Shown: positions 17,991-27,497 of the stretch, piece by piece | Layout of the letters: each line of letters begins with the position of its first letter | Position numbering within the stretch: position 1 is the stretch's first letter | Source of the DNA: Chitinophagaceae bacterium | Lineage (GTDB): Bacteria > Bacteroidota > Bacteroidia > Chitinophagales > Chitinophagaceae | Direction of reading: 5' to 3' | Assembly (NCBI GenBank): GCA_004173235.1 | Contig: SEAC01000026.1 | Span: forward strand, 1 to 64,000 | Length of the DNA stretch: 64,000 nucleotides | Position numbers and translations under genes: made by a program | The notes under the pieces: model-generated | Database searches by the model: none | Seen by the model: only the letters and a program-made list of their open reading frames with translations | Told to the model about the DNA's origin: nothing

Positions 17991-18836
17991 ATGAAACGCT
18001 TTGCCTGCGCCGGCTTCGGCTTCGCCCTCTTCCTCTTCTCCTCCTGCGACAAGCCGCTTGGCGAGCGCGGCTGCACGGATCCGAATTCGTTCAACTACAA
18101 CCCGTCGGCCGAAGAGAGCGATGGCAGCTGCCACGAAATGGCGGGGTGCCTCGGCTACGCCCCGGGCTACTCCAACTCGGGCAGCACCGGCAACACGTTG
18201 TACAACCAGCAATGGGATGTGAAGTTTGGACAGGAGATACAGATCCAGCAGAACTTCTTCCGTGGCGTTCCGGCGCAGGTGGCCATCCTCTACGAGCCTT
18301 CCGTTCAATATAAAAATGCCTACGCCAACAACCAGGGGCAGATCCTTTTTGGCTACCACATGTTTTATTACACCGTGCAGAATTATGGCGAGCTGCCCGT
18401 GGCAGGTATTCTCGCCCACGAGTTCGGGCACCGCGCGCAGTTCACCGCCGGGTGGCAGGATTATGCGAAGCCCTTCTACCGCGAGCTGGAGGCAGATGCT
18501 TTTTCCGGCTTCTATATGGCGCTGGCCAAGCAATATGCGTGGAGCCAGATACAGTCTTACTACGCCAACGTGTATGCCGCCGGCGACTACAACTTCAATT
18601 CACCCACGCACCATGGAACGCACGAGCAGCGCCTGCAGTGTGCGTATCTCGGCGTGCAAACCGCGGTGCAGGCCATGCAATCGGGTACGCAGTATACCTA
18701 CCAGCAGCTGCACAACCTGTTCAACACCGCCATCCGCACGCAGATCGACCAGCGCCGGGCGCCGTTGGCGTTAACCGATGTGCGCTACCCGGTACTGAGC
18801 GAGGCGAACCGCAGCGCGCTGTATCCGCGGTTTTAG
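17991..18836 (+). CDS. Zinc metallopeptidase-like lipoprotein
   Basis: The start ATG 17991 gives a lipoprotein signal peptide (RFACAGFGFALFLFSSC). After it is a cysteine-containing stretch (GCTDPNSFNYNPSAEESDG) of the kind seen in Bacteroidota surface proteins. The zinc motif HEFGH occurs at about residues 143-147, and a downstream ELEADAFSGFYMA supplies the probable third ligand, as in M48-like and neutral zinc metallopeptidases. The 281-residue protein is probably an envelope-anchored protease; the substrate is unknown. No partner gene is obvious. Confidence 0.78.
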   Translation: MKRFACAGFGFALFLFSSCDKPLGERGCTDPNSFNYNPSAEESDGSCHEMAGCLGYAPGYSNSGSTGNTLYNQQWDVKFGQEIQIQQNFFRGVPAQVAILYEPSVQYKNAYANNQGQILFGYHMFYYTVQNYGELPVAGILAHEFGHRAQFTAGWQDYAKPFYRELEADAFSGFYMALAKQYAWSQIQSYYANVYAAGDYNFNSPTHHGTHEQRLQCAYLGVQTAVQAMQSGTQYTYQQLHNLFNTAIRTQIDQRRAPLALTDVRYPVLSEANRSALYPRF

Positions 18837-18930
18837 TGCGGCACGACGCAAAGTTCCCCTCCTTTGTCGCAGGCGCCCCCGCTGCTCATGCGCCGGGTTG
18901 CCGAACTTGAGCAGGCATAAGCCCACTCAA

Positions 18931-19341
18931 ATGGAAAGCATCGAGCTCGAAAAAGACATCCCGCTGCTCTGCCTCAGCGCCACCTCCTTCCCAGCGGGCG
19001 TGCTGGCTGCGCACGAAGAATTGTATCGGCGCGTGCCGCCATCGAAAGAGCGCAGCTACTTCGGCATCTCGCGGCCCGAAGGAGACTGTATCGTGTACCG
19101 CGCCGCAGCCGAGCAACTCCACCCCGCCGAAGCAGTTACCCACGGCCTCGAATGCATCACGCTGCGCTGCGGGCGTTACATCAGTTGCTTTATCCCAGAT
19201 TTCATGCAAGATGTATCTGTCATCGGCCGCACGTTCCGGCAGCTGCTGCAGCATCCGGATCTTGACCCGCAGGGTTATTGCGTGGAGTGGTATGGCGAAG
19301 GAGGAAAGAACGTGACGCTCATGGTGCGGTTGCGGAAATAA
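18931..19341 (+). CDS. Hypothetical protein, possible GyrI-like effector-binding fold
   Basis: I place the start at ATG 18931 (MESIELEKDIPLLC), giving 136 residues. The sequence alternates strands and helices: ERSYFGISRPEGDCIVYRAA, an aromatic GYCVEWYGEGG, and a final VTLMVRLRK. This order resembles GyrI-like/AraC effector-binding proteins of Bacteroidota, but the match is weak. No DNA-binding domain, signal or membrane segment. It ends 3 bp before a strong terminator. Confidence 0.65.
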   Translation: MESIELEKDIPLLCLSATSFPAGVLAAHEELYRRVPPSKERSYFGISRPEGDCIVYRAAAEQLHPAEAVTHGLECITLRCGRYISCFIPDFMQDVSVIGRTFRQLLQHPDLDPQGYCVEWYGEGGKNVTLMVRLRK

Positions 19342-19343
19342 TA

Positions 19344-19373
19344 ACGAGGCCCCGTATTTCTACGGGGCCTCGT
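19344..19373 (+). terminator. Strong rho-independent-type hairpin
   Basis: A perfect 13-bp stem ACGAGGCCCCGTA/TACGGGGCCTCGT with a 4-nt loop TTTC starts 3 bp after the preceding stop. The T-tract after it is short. It may serve both the rightward gene and leftward infB transcription. Confidence 0.75.
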
Positions 19374-19400
19374 TTCGATTATTGCTGTGGGAGACGCAGG

Positions 19401-19500
19401 GAGACGCAGATGCTGCGTTGCTGTAGAGACGCAGATGCTGCGTTGCTGTAGAGACGCAGATGCTGCGTTGCTGTAGAGACGCAGATGCTGCGTCTCTACA
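19401..19500. repeat. 25-bp tandem repeats ending in a 29-nt palindrome at the infB stop
   Basis: Three identical 25-bp units (19401-19425, 19426-19450, 19451-19475; GAGACGCAGATGCTGCGTTG plus CTGTA) are followed by a variant fourth unit. The last unit makes the perfect palindrome TGTAGAGACGCAG-ATG-CTGCGTCTCTACA at 19472-19500. The infB stop codon (19496-19498) lies inside this palindrome. Confidence 0.9.
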
Positions 19501-22500
19501 GCGTTCGCTTCACTTCTTCGAGCTCGTAGGCTTCCACGATATCGCCGGCCTTGATGTCGTTGTAGTTCTTGATGGTAAGACCGCACTCCATTCCGTTGAG
19601 CACTTCCTTCACGTCGTCTTTGTAACGCTTCAGGGAGCCCAGTTCGGCGTTCGCGTTCTCGCCCGTCGGGTACACAACGATACCGTCGCGGATGATGCGG
19701 ATCTTGTTGTCGCGCTTGATGCGACCATCGAGCACCACGCAACCGGCAACGGTTGCCTTGTCGAACTTGAACACCTCGCGGATCTCCACGTTGGCAACGA
19801 TCTTCTCCTGTGTCTTGGGCTCCAGCAGGCCTTCCATCGCGCTACGCACTTCGTCGATGGCCTGGTAGATAACCGAGTAGGTCTTGATCTCGATGCCTGC
19901 ATTCTCTGCAAGCTTCGAAGCCTGCATCGAAGGACGCACGTTGAAGCCGATGATGAGGGCGTCGGAAGCTTCGGCGAGCACGATATCGCTCTCGTTGATC
20001 TGGCCCACGCCTTTGTGGATCACCGATACGAGGATCTCCTCTGTCGATTGCTTCTGCAACGAGTCCGAAAGGGCTTCCACCGATCCGTCCACATCGCCCT
20101 TGATGATCACCTTGAGTTCCTTGAAGGTTCCCAGGGCCAGGCGGCGACCGATCTCGGCAAGCGTGATGTGCTTCTTGGCGCGCATGCCCTGCTCGCGCAG
20201 GATCTGTGCACGGCGGTTGGCCACTTCTTTTGCTTCTGCTTCGTCTTCGTATACCCGGAACTTCTCACCAGCCTGCGGAGCGCCATTGAGACCGAGGATC
20301 ACAACCGGCACCGAAGGACCGGCATCTTTCATTTTCTTGTTGCGTTCGTTGAACATCGCTTTCACGCGGCCATAGTGCTGGCCCGATACAACGAGGTCGC
20401 CGTTGCGGAGCGTACCGTTTTGAACGAGTACGGTGGTAACGTAGCCGCGGCCTTTGTCGAGCGATGCTTCGATCACGTTGCCGGAGGCTTCGCGGTCGGG
20501 GTTTGCTTTCACATCGAGAATGTCGGCTTCGAGGAGGATTTTCTCGAGGAGGAGCTCCACGTTCGTTCCCTTCTTGGCCGAAAGTTCCTGGCTCTGGTAT
20601 TTACCGCCCCAGCTTTCCACCAGCAGGTTCATACCGGCAAGCTGCTCGTAGATCTTGGTGGGGTTGGCTCCGTCTTTATCGATCTTGTTGATGGCGAAGA
20701 TCATCGGAACGCCTGCTGCCTGCGCGTGGCTGATGGCCTCGCGCGTTTGGGGCATGATGGCGTCATCGGCCGCGATCACGATCACGGCGATGTCGGTGAC
20801 CTTGGCACCACGGGCACGCATCGCGGTAAACGCTTCGTGACCGGGGGTATCGAGGAACGTAATGTCGCGTCCGTTGGGAAGGTGCACCTGGTAGGCACCA
20901 ATGTGCTGCGTGATGCCGCCGGCCTCACCCGCTACCACGGTAGCGTTGCGGATGTAGTCAAGCAGCGAGGTCTTACCGTGGTCCACGTGACCCATGATGG
21001 TCACGATCGGCGGACGTCCCTGCAGCTCGTCTTCGGCATCCACATCTTCCTCTTCATCCATCTCGAGTTGCTTCTCCATGTCGATGAACTCCACATCGTA
21101 GCCAAATTCGGAGGCTACGAGTTCGATCACCTCGGCATCGAGGCGCTGGTTGATGGACACCATGATGCCCAGGCCCATACACTTCGAGATCACTTCCGCA
21201 AAGGAAACGTCCATCAGGTTGGCGAGCTCGCTCACGGAGATGAACTCCGTTACCTGCAGCTTGCTGTCTTCGCTTCCGTCCATATCGTCGCCGCCGCTGC
21301 TGCCGAAGCGCTTCTTGCGTTGCGCCTTGCTCAGTTTGCGGCCACCGCCGGCCAGGCGGGCCTGCGTTTCCTGGATCTTGCGTTGAATTTCTTTCTCGTC
21401 GATCTGGCGGTTGGGGTCGTCCCTGCGTCCGCCGCGGGCGCCACCGCGCTGGCCGGGCTGGTTGCCCGTGCGGCCGCGGTTGCCTTCGCCGGGGCGGTGC
21501 ACTGTAAAGCGTCCGCCGCCGGAGCCCTGGGCTCCGCTCACACCGCCGCCAGGGCGTGCGGGTGGCGTATCGGGCGCCTTCTTGATCGGAATGCGGTTGC
21601 GCTTGCGCTTCTCGTCCGGCTTCGGACGGGTGTCGCTATCTACCGGGAGCTCGATCTTACCGAGGATCTTGGGTCCTTCGAGCTTCTCGGCGCGGATGTT
21701 TTCAATAATGGGCTCCGCTTTTTCCTCTGTTTTCGGCTCGGCGCTGGCGGTCACTTCGGGAGTGGCTGCTGCAGCGGGCGCTTGCACTTCGGGGGCGGCA
21801 GCCGCGGCCGGCTTTGCCTTGGGCTCAGCTTTCTGCCGGGCTGTTTCGGCTGCCGGGGCAGCGGGCTCTTCCTTCTTCGCGCCTTTTTTCGGGCGTGTAG
21901 AAGAGTCGATGGCCGACAGGTCTACGGTGCCGAGCACCCTGGGACCTTCCACTACGGGCGCCTCGATGTTGGCAGGCGGCTCGTCAACAGGCGCGGGTGC
22001 CGGCTGTTCGGGCTCGGCCACCGGCTCTGGCGCAGCCGCGGGTGCGGGCTCGGGAGCTGCCACTTCGGGCTCGGGCTGCTTTACTTCCTCCACTACCGGA
22101 GCGGGCTCCGGTGTGGGCTCGGGCTTCGGCGCTTCTGCCTTGGGTGCCGAAGTTTCGGCATTTGCTTCGGGAGCGGCTTCTGCCTTGGCGGCGGCGGCAA
22201 TGGGCCAATCGGCCGCAGGTGCTGCCTTCGGAGCTGCAGCAGCGGGTGCTGCTGCGGCGGGCTTGCGCTCATCGCGCTGACGTGCCAACAGGTCTTCGTC
22301 TTCCTTGCGCTTGCGCTCGGCAACGGTAGCACCTTTGGGCAGGTCGATCTGCTCGGCCTTGTGCTTCGCCAGCTTGTCGGTCTGGAACTCCTGCTGCAAG
22401 GCCCGGTACATGTCTTCGGTCAATTTGGCCGTAGGTTTCAGGTCGTCGCGGTTGAAACCTTTTGCAGCCAGGAATTCCACCAGTGTATCCTTACCGATGT

Positions 22501-22549
22501 TGAATTCCTTGGCCGCAGCCATTAACCTGGGTGTTTGAATTTCTGCCAT
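19496..22549 (-). CDS. infB: Translation initiation factor IF-2
   Basis: The 1017-residue protein has an IF2 N-terminal helix-turn region ([20 protein letters not shown]), a long Ala/Pro/Glu-rich linker at about residues 95-330 that is typical of Bacteroidota, a Gly/Arg-rich patch, and the GTPase core: G1 [10 protein letters not shown]2 GGITQHIG, G3 DTPGHE, G4 NKIDKDG. The C-terminal domains that bind initiator tRNA follow. It lies downstream of nusA and rimP in the usual order, but a 220-bp gap with inverted repeats separates it from nusA. The last codons and stop fall inside a palindromic repeat. Confidence 0.98.
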   Translation of the reverse strand: MAEIQTPRLMAAAKEFNIGKDTLVEFLAAKGFNRDDLKPTAKLTEDMYRALQQEFQTDKLAKHKAEQIDLPKGATVAERKRKEDEDLLARQRDERKPAAAAPAAAAPKAAPAADWPIAAAAKAEAAPEANAETSAPKAEAPKPEPTPEPAPVVEEVKQPEPEVAAPEPAPAAAPEPVAEPEQPAPAPVDEPPANIEAPVVEGPRVLGTVDLSAIDSSTRPKKGAKKEEPAAPAAETARQKAEPKAKPAAAAAPEVQAPAAAATPEVTASAEPKTEEKAEPIIENIRAEKLEGPKILGKIELPVDSDTRPKPDEKRKRNRIPIKKAPDTPPARPGGGVSGAQGSGGGRFTVHRPGEGNRGRTGNQPGQRGGARGGRRDDPNRQIDEKEIQRKIQETQARLAGGGRKLSKAQRKKRFGSSGGDDMDGSEDSKLQVTEFISVSELANLMDVSFAEVISKCMGLGIMVSINQRLDAEVIELVASEFGYDVEFIDMEKQLEMDEEEDVDAEDELQGRPPIVTIMGHVDHGKTSLLDYIRNATVVAGEAGGITQHIGAYQVHLPNGRDITFLDTPGHEAFTAMRARGAKVTDIAVIVIAADDAIMPQTREAISHAQAAGVPMIFAINKIDKDGANPTKIYEQLAGMNLLVESWGGKYQSQELSAKKGTNVELLLEKILLEADILDVKANPDREASGNVIEASLDKGRGYVTTVLVQNGTLRNGDLVVSGQHYGRVKAMFNERNKKMKDAGPSVPVVILGLNGAPQAGEKFRVYEDEAEAKEVANRRAQILREQGMRAKKHITLAEIGRRLALGTFKELKVIIKGDVDGSVEALSDSLQKQSTEEILVSVIHKGVGQINESDIVLAEASDALIIGFNVRPSMQASKLAENAGIEIKTYSVIYQAIDEVRSAMEGLLEPKTQEKIVANVEIREVFKFDKATVAGCVVLDGRIKRDNKIRIIRDGIVVYPTGENANAELGSLKRYKDDVKEVLNGMECGLTIKNYNDIKAGDIVEAYELEEVKRTL

Positions 22550-22769
22550 TAATATTTTTTATAACAAATCGTCTCTACTTGCTTGCATCCCCGGGGGATG
22601 CTTCATCAGCGGAAGCGGCGCTTCGCTGACAGGGCTTCTTAGCAATACTCGATCTTACTAAAGGTAACCCTTGCCGCCTGTTTCCTTCGACCAGCTCAGG
22701 AGGACAGCCGGCGATTTGCTTCTTTAGTGCGTGGCCTGCATTGCTGCCGGGCTGAGCGCAGCCGAAGCG
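22550..22769. repeat. infB-nusA spacer with inverted repeats
   Basis: The spacer is unusually long for this cluster. It holds the palindrome GCATCCCCGGGGGATGC (about 22585-22601), and a diverged inverted pair, TTCGACCAGCTCAGG near 22687 and CTGAGCGCAGCCGAA near 22752. The second pair resembles a dispersed TTCGAC..GCTCAG element. No coding frame seen. Confidence 0.5.
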
Positions 22770-24017
22770 CTATCCGCGATCGAACTCTGCCTGCAGGATC
22801 TTGCGCAGGTCGCTGATCGTTTCTTTTTCCAGGTCGGTGCGGCGCTCCAGCTCTTCGGTGCTCAGGTCGAGCACGGAGCGGGCCGTGTCGCAACCCACGC
22901 GCTTCAGTTCGTCGATGATCCAGGTTTCGATCTCGTCGCTGAATTCGTCGAGGTCGATATCGAAGTCTTCCACTTCGCCTTCGTTGTCGCGGTATACGTC
23001 GATGTCGAAACCGGTCAGTTCGCAGGCCAGCTTGATGTTGACGCCGCGGCGGCCGATGGCAAGCGACACCTGGTCGGGCTTGAGGTAAACAGAAGCGCGC
23101 TTGCCTTCCTGATCGATCTCCATCGAAGTGATCTTGGCAGGAGTGAGCGAGCGCTGGATGAGCAGCTGGATGTTGGCCGTCCAGTTGATCACGTCGATGT
23201 TTTCGTTCTTCAGCTCGCGCACGATGCCGTGGATGCGGGATCCTTTCATACCCACGCAGGCGCCCACGGGGTCGATGCGGTCGTCGTAAGATTCCACCGC
23301 CACCTTGGCTCGCTCCCCCGGGTCGCGCACGATCTTCTTGATCACGATCAGTCCGTCGAAGATTTCCGGTACTTCAATTTCCAAAAGTTTTGCCAGAAAC
23401 TCCGGTGCCGTGCGGCTCAGGATGATCACCGGGTTGTTGTTCTTCATGTCCACCTTGCGCACTACCGAGCGGATGGATTCACCCTTCTTGAAATAGTCCT
23501 GCGGGATCTGCTCGCTCTTGGGAAGGATAAGTTCGTTGCCTTCCTCGTCGAGGAGCAGCACTTCTTTTTTCCACACCTGGTATACTTCGGCGGAGATGAT
23601 CTCGCCCACGCGGTCGCCGTATTTTTTAGCGAGGATGTTCTTTTTGAGGTCGCCGATGCGGGAAGCCAGCGTTTGCTTGGCGGCCAGGATGGCGCGGCGG
23701 CCGAAGTCTTCGAGGTTTACTTCCTCGTACAGCTCTTCACCCACCTGGTAGTCGGGCTCGATCTTGATGGCGTCGGAGTATTCGATCTCTTCGAGGGTAT
23801 TATAGATGTCGCCGTCGTCTACGATGGTGCGGCGGCGGAAGATCTCGAGGTCACCTTTTTCCGCGTTCACGATCACGTCGAAGGTTTCGTCGGAGCCGTA
23901 TTTCTTGCGCAGCAGGGTGCGGAATACGTCTTCCACAACCCGCATGAGGGTGGGGCGGTCAATATTTTCGGCCTCCTTGAATTCCTGGAAGGCCTCAATC
24001 AGGTTGATACTTGCCAT
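22770..24017 (-). CDS. nusA: Transcription termination/antitermination factor NusA
   Basis: The 415-residue protein shows the NusA N-terminal domain (RVVEDVFRTLLRKKYG), an S1 domain (GDRVGEIISAEVYQ), and tandem KH domains with GACVGMKGSRIHGIVREL and SLAIGRRGVNIKLA. NusA binds RNA polymerase and RNA to tune pausing, termination and antitermination. It is the middle gene of rimP-nusA-infB. A microsatellite tract separates it from rimP. Confidence 0.98.
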   Translation of the reverse strand: MASINLIEAFQEFKEAENIDRPTLMRVVEDVFRTLLRKKYGSDETFDVIVNAEKGDLEIFRRRTIVDDGDIYNTLEEIEYSDAIKIEPDYQVGEELYEEVNLEDFGRRAILAAKQTLASRIGDLKKNILAKKYGDRVGEIISAEVYQVWKKEVLLLDEEGNELILPKSEQIPQDYFKKGESIRSVVRKVDMKNNNPVIILSRTAPEFLAKLLEIEVPEIFDGLIVIKKIVRDPGERAKVAVESYDDRIDPVGACVGMKGSRIHGIVRELKNENIDVINWTANIQLLIQRSLTPAKITSMEIDQEGKRASVYLKPDQVSLAIGRRGVNIKLACELTGFDIDVYRDNEGEVEDFDIDLDEFSDEIETWIIDELKRVGCDTARSVLDLSTEELERRTDLEKETISDLRKILQAEFDRG

Positions 24018-24040
24018 AGATCGTAGTTTCGAGAGCCAAA

Positions 24041-24125
24041 GCGGTGAGCCGTGAGCCGTGAGCGGTGAGCAGCATACATTCTACTCATTACTCATCGCTC
24101 ATTACCCATTACTCCCTGCTCATTG
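24041..24125. repeat. Heptamer microsatellites between nusA and rimP
   Basis: 24041-24072 has four copies of a 7-bp unit GTGAGCC and variants. 24081-24125 has about six copies of ACTCATT and variants. The 108-bp spacer is mostly repeat. Confidence 0.85.
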
Positions 24126-24599
24126 TTAGAACTTTACTTGAACTTTTGTGGTTTTTATATCGCTGAACAGGATCGTTTCCTGCTTCACTTCTTTTTTCTT
24201 GCCTTTGCCGCTTTCGGTTTCGAGCACGATGCCGTACTCCGTAGCTGCGAGCAATGTGCCTTCGACCTTCGTTCCGGGCTCGTCGTTGAGCGTGAGCTCC
24301 ACGGAGCGGCCGATATTCTTGGCATACTGGCGATGGAGCTTCAGGGGCTCGTCTACGCCGGGCGAGGAAACTTCCAGTGAAAAGTCGCCCTCCGGGAAGA
24401 AGCCGCTTTCTTCGAGCTGCTTATACAGCTTGCGGTTGTAGCTTACCAGGCCCGAAAGCGGAAGGCCTTCGTCGCCGTCGAGAAAGACCTTTATGTTGTT
24501 CGTCGGCTTGATCCGCACTTCCACGAGGAAGTGTTTGGGGTCGGCGAGCAGGCTTTGGATCTTCTCCGTTATGATCTCGATGAGGTTCTCTGTTGTCAT
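24126..24599 (-). CDS. rimP: Ribosome maturation factor RimP
   Basis: I start at ATG 24599 (MTTENLIEIITEKIQSLL), giving 157 residues, the normal length; upstream in-frame residues are not RimP-like. The family core is visible: FLVEVRIKPTNNIKVFLDGD, LYKQLEESGF, FSLEVSSPGVDEPL. RimP is needed for 30S subunit maturation. It heads the rimP-nusA-infB cluster and is divergent from the DUF4834 gene. Confidence 0.95.
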   Translation of the reverse strand: MTTENLIEIITEKIQSLLADPKHFLVEVRIKPTNNIKVFLDGDEGLPLSGLVSYNRKLYKQLEESGFFPEGDFSLEVSSPGVDEPLKLHRQYAKNIGRSVELTLNDEPGTKVEGTLLAATEYGIVLETESGKGKKKEVKQETILFSDIKTTKVQVKF

Positions 24600-24787
24600 A
24601 GTTAAATAGAAGAAGGGAACGTCCACGTTCCCTTCTTGCTTCAAATCCAGCACAAAAGTAAGGGAAACAGGGGTTTTCAACCAAAAAAAACAGTTTGTCA
24701 CGTGAGGTTCGTCCTTTGTCGTTCCCGGCGATGCATTTTTTAACGAATTCCAAATTGCGGATGCCGGTTGCCGACTCCCGATTCCGG

Positions 24788-24795
24788 TACCTTTG
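24788..24795 (+). promoter_or_regulatory. -7 promoter box just before the DUF4834 gene
   Basis: TACCTTTG matches TAnnTTTG and ends 7 bp before ATG 24803, so transcription would start at or next to the start codon. Confidence 0.4.
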
Positions 24796-24802
24796 GCCCA
24801 TC

Positions 24803-25048
24803 ATGTTCCTGACCTATCTTTTTTGGTTGGTACTCGGCTACCTCGCCTTCCGCTTCATTGTTGGCTTTGTGATACCCATGGTGCGCACCACCCGCCAGGT
24901 GAAGCGCAGCTTCCGCGAAATGAACCAACGGATGAACGAGCGCTTCGGCGGCGCCGACAACGGGCAGGCCGGCACGCAAAAGGTGCAGCCCTCCGGCCCC
25001 GCGCCGCGTAAAGACGATTACATTGATTTCGAGGAAATAAAGGAGTAA
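24803..25048 (+). CDS. DUF4834 family single-pass membrane protein
   Basis: The 81-residue product has one N-terminal membrane helix (LFWLVLGYLAFRFIVGFVIP), a basic amphipathic segment (TTRQVKRSFREMNQRMNERF) and an acidic end (DYIDFEEIKE). This layout is that of DUF4834, a small Bacteroidota family of unknown function. An earlier in-frame start is possible, but ATG 24803 directly precedes the helix and follows the promoter box. Confidence 0.75.
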   Translation: MFLTYLFWLVLGYLAFRFIVGFVIPMVRTTRQVKRSFREMNQRMNERFGGADNGQAGTQKVQPSGPAPRKDDYIDFEEIKE

Positions 25049-25084
25049 AGCGGCGGAATCTGTAAGTTTGCAGCCCCACAGGGG

Positions 25085-25157
25085 GATGTCTGATGTCTGA
25101 TGTCTGATGTCTGATGTCTGATGTCTGATGTCGGATGTTGGATGTCGGATGTCGGAT
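25085..25157. repeat. GATGTCT heptamer array
   Basis: About ten 7-bp units, the first six near identical (GATGTCT), then variants GATGTCG/GATGTTG. It lies between the DUF4834 gene and the tRNA. Confidence 0.9.
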
Positions 25158-25213
25158 TTCTGGGTTCGGGTTGATAGCAGCGATCAGAGATCCGGCATCC
25201 GCGGTTTTCTTTC

Positions 25214-25287
25214 GGATCCTTAGCTCAGTTGGTTAGAGCGGCTGACTCATAATCAGCGGGTCGGGGGTTCAAGTCCCTCAGGATCCA
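25214..25287 (+). tRNA. tRNA with CAT anticodon (elongator Met or lysidine Ile)
   Basis: A complete cloverleaf: acceptor GGATCCT/AGGATCC, D-stem GCTC/GAGC, anticodon stem GCTGA/TCAGC with loop CTCATAA, T-arm GGGGG-TTCAAGT-CCCTC, discriminator A. The anticodon is CAT. A normal G1-C72 pair excludes the initiator. The CCTTAGCTCAG acceptor/D region recalls tRNA-Ile(CAU), whose C34 is changed to lysidine, but I cannot rule out elongator Met. CCA is not encoded. Confidence 0.93.
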
Positions 25288-25288
25288 C

Positions 25289-25326
25289 AAAGCCCTCGCG
25301 GAAGTTCCGCGGGGGCTTTATTTTTT
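25289..25326 (+). terminator. Rho-independent terminator of the tRNA
   Basis: AAAGCCCTCGCGG and CCGCGGGGGCTTT form a 13-bp stem with one G-U pair and loop AAGTT, followed by six T residues. Confidence 0.9.
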
Positions 25327-25373
25327 GGGGTGCCCGACAATTCGGCCCGCTTGTTGGTTAAGTATAAAGCATT

Positions 25374-25565
25374 ATGAGTTCTCAGCCAAAGCAACCCCGC
25401 GTACAACTCCAATTCCCCAGCCTTGCCGATGCGGCCCGCTTCGCTTCCCGCCTGCTCATGGGTTTTCTGATCGATACGCGCCGCTGCATCATCGTTGCCC
25501 GCCTCAACGAAGAAGAACGCAACCTGGCACTCAACCGGTTTCACGCACGACCGGTGTCCGGCTGA
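25374..25565 (+). CDS. Small hypothetical protein, 63 residues
   Basis: An ATG frame between the tRNA terminator and the response regulator. It has a helical LQFPSLADAARFASRLLMG, a strand-like TRRCIIVARL and an acidic LNEEERNLALNRF. It ends 43 bp before the response regulator start, so the two could be cotranscribed. No family recognised. Confidence 0.45.
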   Translation: MSSQPKQPRVQLQFPSLADAARFASRLLMGFLIDTRRCIIVARLNEEERNLALNRFHARPVSG

Positions 25566-25608
25566 AAAGAAAAGCCCCTCCCGGCTTAATTAAGGCTACC
25601 TTACCCGG

Positions 25609-26034
25609 ATGAACAGCAATGGACCGGTGATCGTGATCGAGGATGACGTGGACGACCAGGAGATTCTCACCGACGTTTTCAAGAGCCTCGACTACAAAAA
25701 CGAAATCCATTTCTTCCAGGATGGCGAGACCGCCCTCGAATACCTGAACCGGACCGATGTCATTCCCTTCCTCATTCTCTCCGACGTCAATATGCCCAAG
25801 ATCGACGGCTTTGCCCTCCGCGAAAAAGTGAAGATGGACGCCAAGTTGCAGGTGAAATGCATTCCCTACCTTTTCTTTACCACGTCTTCATCGCAAAAAG
25901 CCGTTATTGACGCTTATAGCATGTCCGTACAGGGATTCTTCATAAAGCAAAACTCCTTCGACGAGCTCCGCGAAACCATCAGCATCATCATGCGATATTG
26001 GAAGAAATGTTCCTCCCCGAATAACTACCTGTAG
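25609..26034 (+). CDS. Stand-alone response regulator receiver (Rcp1-like)
   Basis: The 141-residue protein is a single receiver domain: acidic pocket VIEDDVDDQEI, phosphoacceptor Asp in LILSDVNMPKIDG at about residue 64, Thr in FFTTSSS and the conserved Lys in GFFIKQ. There is no output domain. Such receivers act by protein contacts, often with a neighbouring kinase. The gene ends inside the convergent kinase gene (47-bp overlap). Confidence 0.92.
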   Translation: MNSNGPVIVIEDDVDDQEILTDVFKSLDYKNEIHFFQDGETALEYLNRTDVIPFLILSDVNMPKIDGFALREKVKMDAKLQVKCIPYLFFTTSSSQKAVIDAYSMSVQGFFIKQNSFDELRETISIIMRYWKKCSSPNNYL

Positions 26035-27235
26035 CCGGTGGCAACGGGAGGTAGACGGTAAACACCGACCCCACCCCCGCTTCGCTGCGCGCGCGCGCCA
26101 GGCCTTTGTGCGCCTGCGCGATCTTTTGCACGAGTGCCAGGCCGATTCCAGTTCCCGGGTAGTCGTCCTGCCCATGCAAGCGCTGAAAGACCTCAAACAC
26201 CCGGTCGCTGCCGGGGCCTTCGAAACCAATGCCATTATCTTCTATCACCAGTCGCGTATATGCAGCGTCCTGTGAAAGTTCCGCATCCGCAGATGCGGGC
26301 ACCACGCTGGCCGAAATGCGCACCAGTGGCGCCGCTCCGGGCCGGGCAAACTTCAGCGCATTGTCTACCAGGTGCAGCAATAGCAGGCGCATCTGCGATC
26401 TCGCCCCAAAAACGGAGCAAAGACCGGCCACCTCAACTACCGCTCCCTTTGCCGCAATGGTTTCGGAAAAGGTAGCCGTGACTTCCGCCAACAACGTTTC
26501 CAGGTCGTGGAAGGACATCTCTTGTCCCACCGTGCTGATACGCGAATACGTATACAGGTCCTCGATCAACTGGCGCATCCTGCGGCCCGAACGAACGATA
26601 CGTTCAAAGCGTGCTTTCTCCGCGTCGTTGAACAGGCGGTCCTTTACTTCAGACAACTGGTCGAGCCAGAGCAACATTTTACGGATCGGTTCCTGCAGGT
26701 CGTGGCTGGATATATAGGCGAAACTTTCCAGTCCGGCGTTGGCCTGGAGCAACTCCAGCGCGCGTTTTTCCTTTTCGCCATTTTGGTATGCGAGTTCCGT
26801 GTTAGCGGCTGCGAGCTCTTCAGCCCGCTTGTCTTTCTCGGAGTTCTGGTAGTCCAGCTCGATGTTGGCAATATGGAGTTCGGATGCCCGCTTTTCTTTT
26901 TCATGGTTTTGCCGCGCGAGCTCGTCCAGGGCGGCGGCCAGGCCTCTATTGGCTTTCACGAGCTCGTCGGCCTGCGCATCTGTTCGGCTGAATTCGTGCA
27001 GCAGCTGGCGATTTGCAAAAGCCAGTTCTTCGGCACGGCGCGCCGCCTGCCGCGTTTGAAACAGCAGCTCGCCGCTTGCCTGCTCCAAAGCAGCCGCCAG
27101 TTTTCTTGCTTCTTTTGCATGAAACGCTGTCTCTTCCTGAGCAGTGCGCAAGGCAGCGCGGAGCGCGGCAACCTGAGCTCCATCCGGCGCTTCCACTGCA
27201 GATAACGGTTCCTGCAGGAAAAAATTCTTGTTCAT
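25988..27235 (-). CDS. Sensor histidine kinase with long coiled coil
   Basis: Start ATG 27235 (MNKNFFLQEPL) gives 415 residues. Residues about 20-185 are a charged coiled coil with near repeats (NSEKDKRAEELAAANTELAY, NGEKEKRALELLQAN). The phosphoacceptor helix has FAYISSHDLQEPIRKML, the phytochrome-type HisKA motif, followed by HATPase_c with VIEDNGIGFE and GTGIGLALVQKIAQAH. No membrane helix or input domain. This class often pairs with Rcp1-like receivers, and one is encoded convergently next to it. Confidence 0.88.
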   Translation of the reverse strand: MNKNFFLQEPLSAVEAPDGAQVAALRAALRTAQEETAFHAKEARKLAAALEQASGELLFQTRQAARRAEELAFANRQLLHEFSRTDAQADELVKANRGLAAALDELARQNHEKEKRASELHIANIELDYQNSEKDKRAEELAAANTELAYQNGEKEKRALELLQANAGLESFAYISSHDLQEPIRKMLLWLDQLSEVKDRLFNDAEKARFERIVRSGRRMRQLIEDLYTYSRISTVGQEMSFHDLETLLAEVTATFSETIAAKGAVVEVAGLCSVFGARSQMRLLLLHLVDNALKFARPGAAPLVRISASVVPASADAELSQDAAYTRLVIEDNGIGFEGPGSDRVFEVFQRLHGQDDYPGTGIGLALVQKIAQAHKGLARARSEAGVGSVFTVYLPLPPATGSYSGRNISSNIA

Positions 27236-27497
27236 AACATTCTGGGTTACACGAAAGCGATCGGGTGGTGCGGGGTGGAAGAAAGAAATGCCGATCAACA
27301 GTAGGAACTTAATTCAAGGTACGTCATATATGCGACAAGCCTGCCTTCCGTGCTGCGCTTCGTACATAAGCGCATGTGCTGCACGCAGTGGCCGGGAGGC
27401 GGCATTTCAAAACTCTTCTTTTGTGGCACGGTATTCCCATCTATTAGTTGTCCGCCTCCCTACAATTCCCCACCACTTTCTTCCTAAACACGACATT

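Noticed and set aside
19401..19500. Regular repeats as a CRISPR array
   Set aside because: The units are contiguous with no unique spacers, and no cas gene is present.
19460..22525. A 1021-codon open frame antisense to infB
   Set aside because: It mirrors infB codon structure in the opposite strand, as GC-rich genes often do. Its product has no family pattern, while infB is unmistakable.
22731..24026. A long open frame antisense to nusA
   Set aside because: Same cause: a shadow of a GC-rich coding gene.
25214..25287. Initiator tRNA-Met
   Set aside because: The first pair of the acceptor stem is a normal G-C and the anticodon stem lacks the GGG/CCC pairs of initiators.
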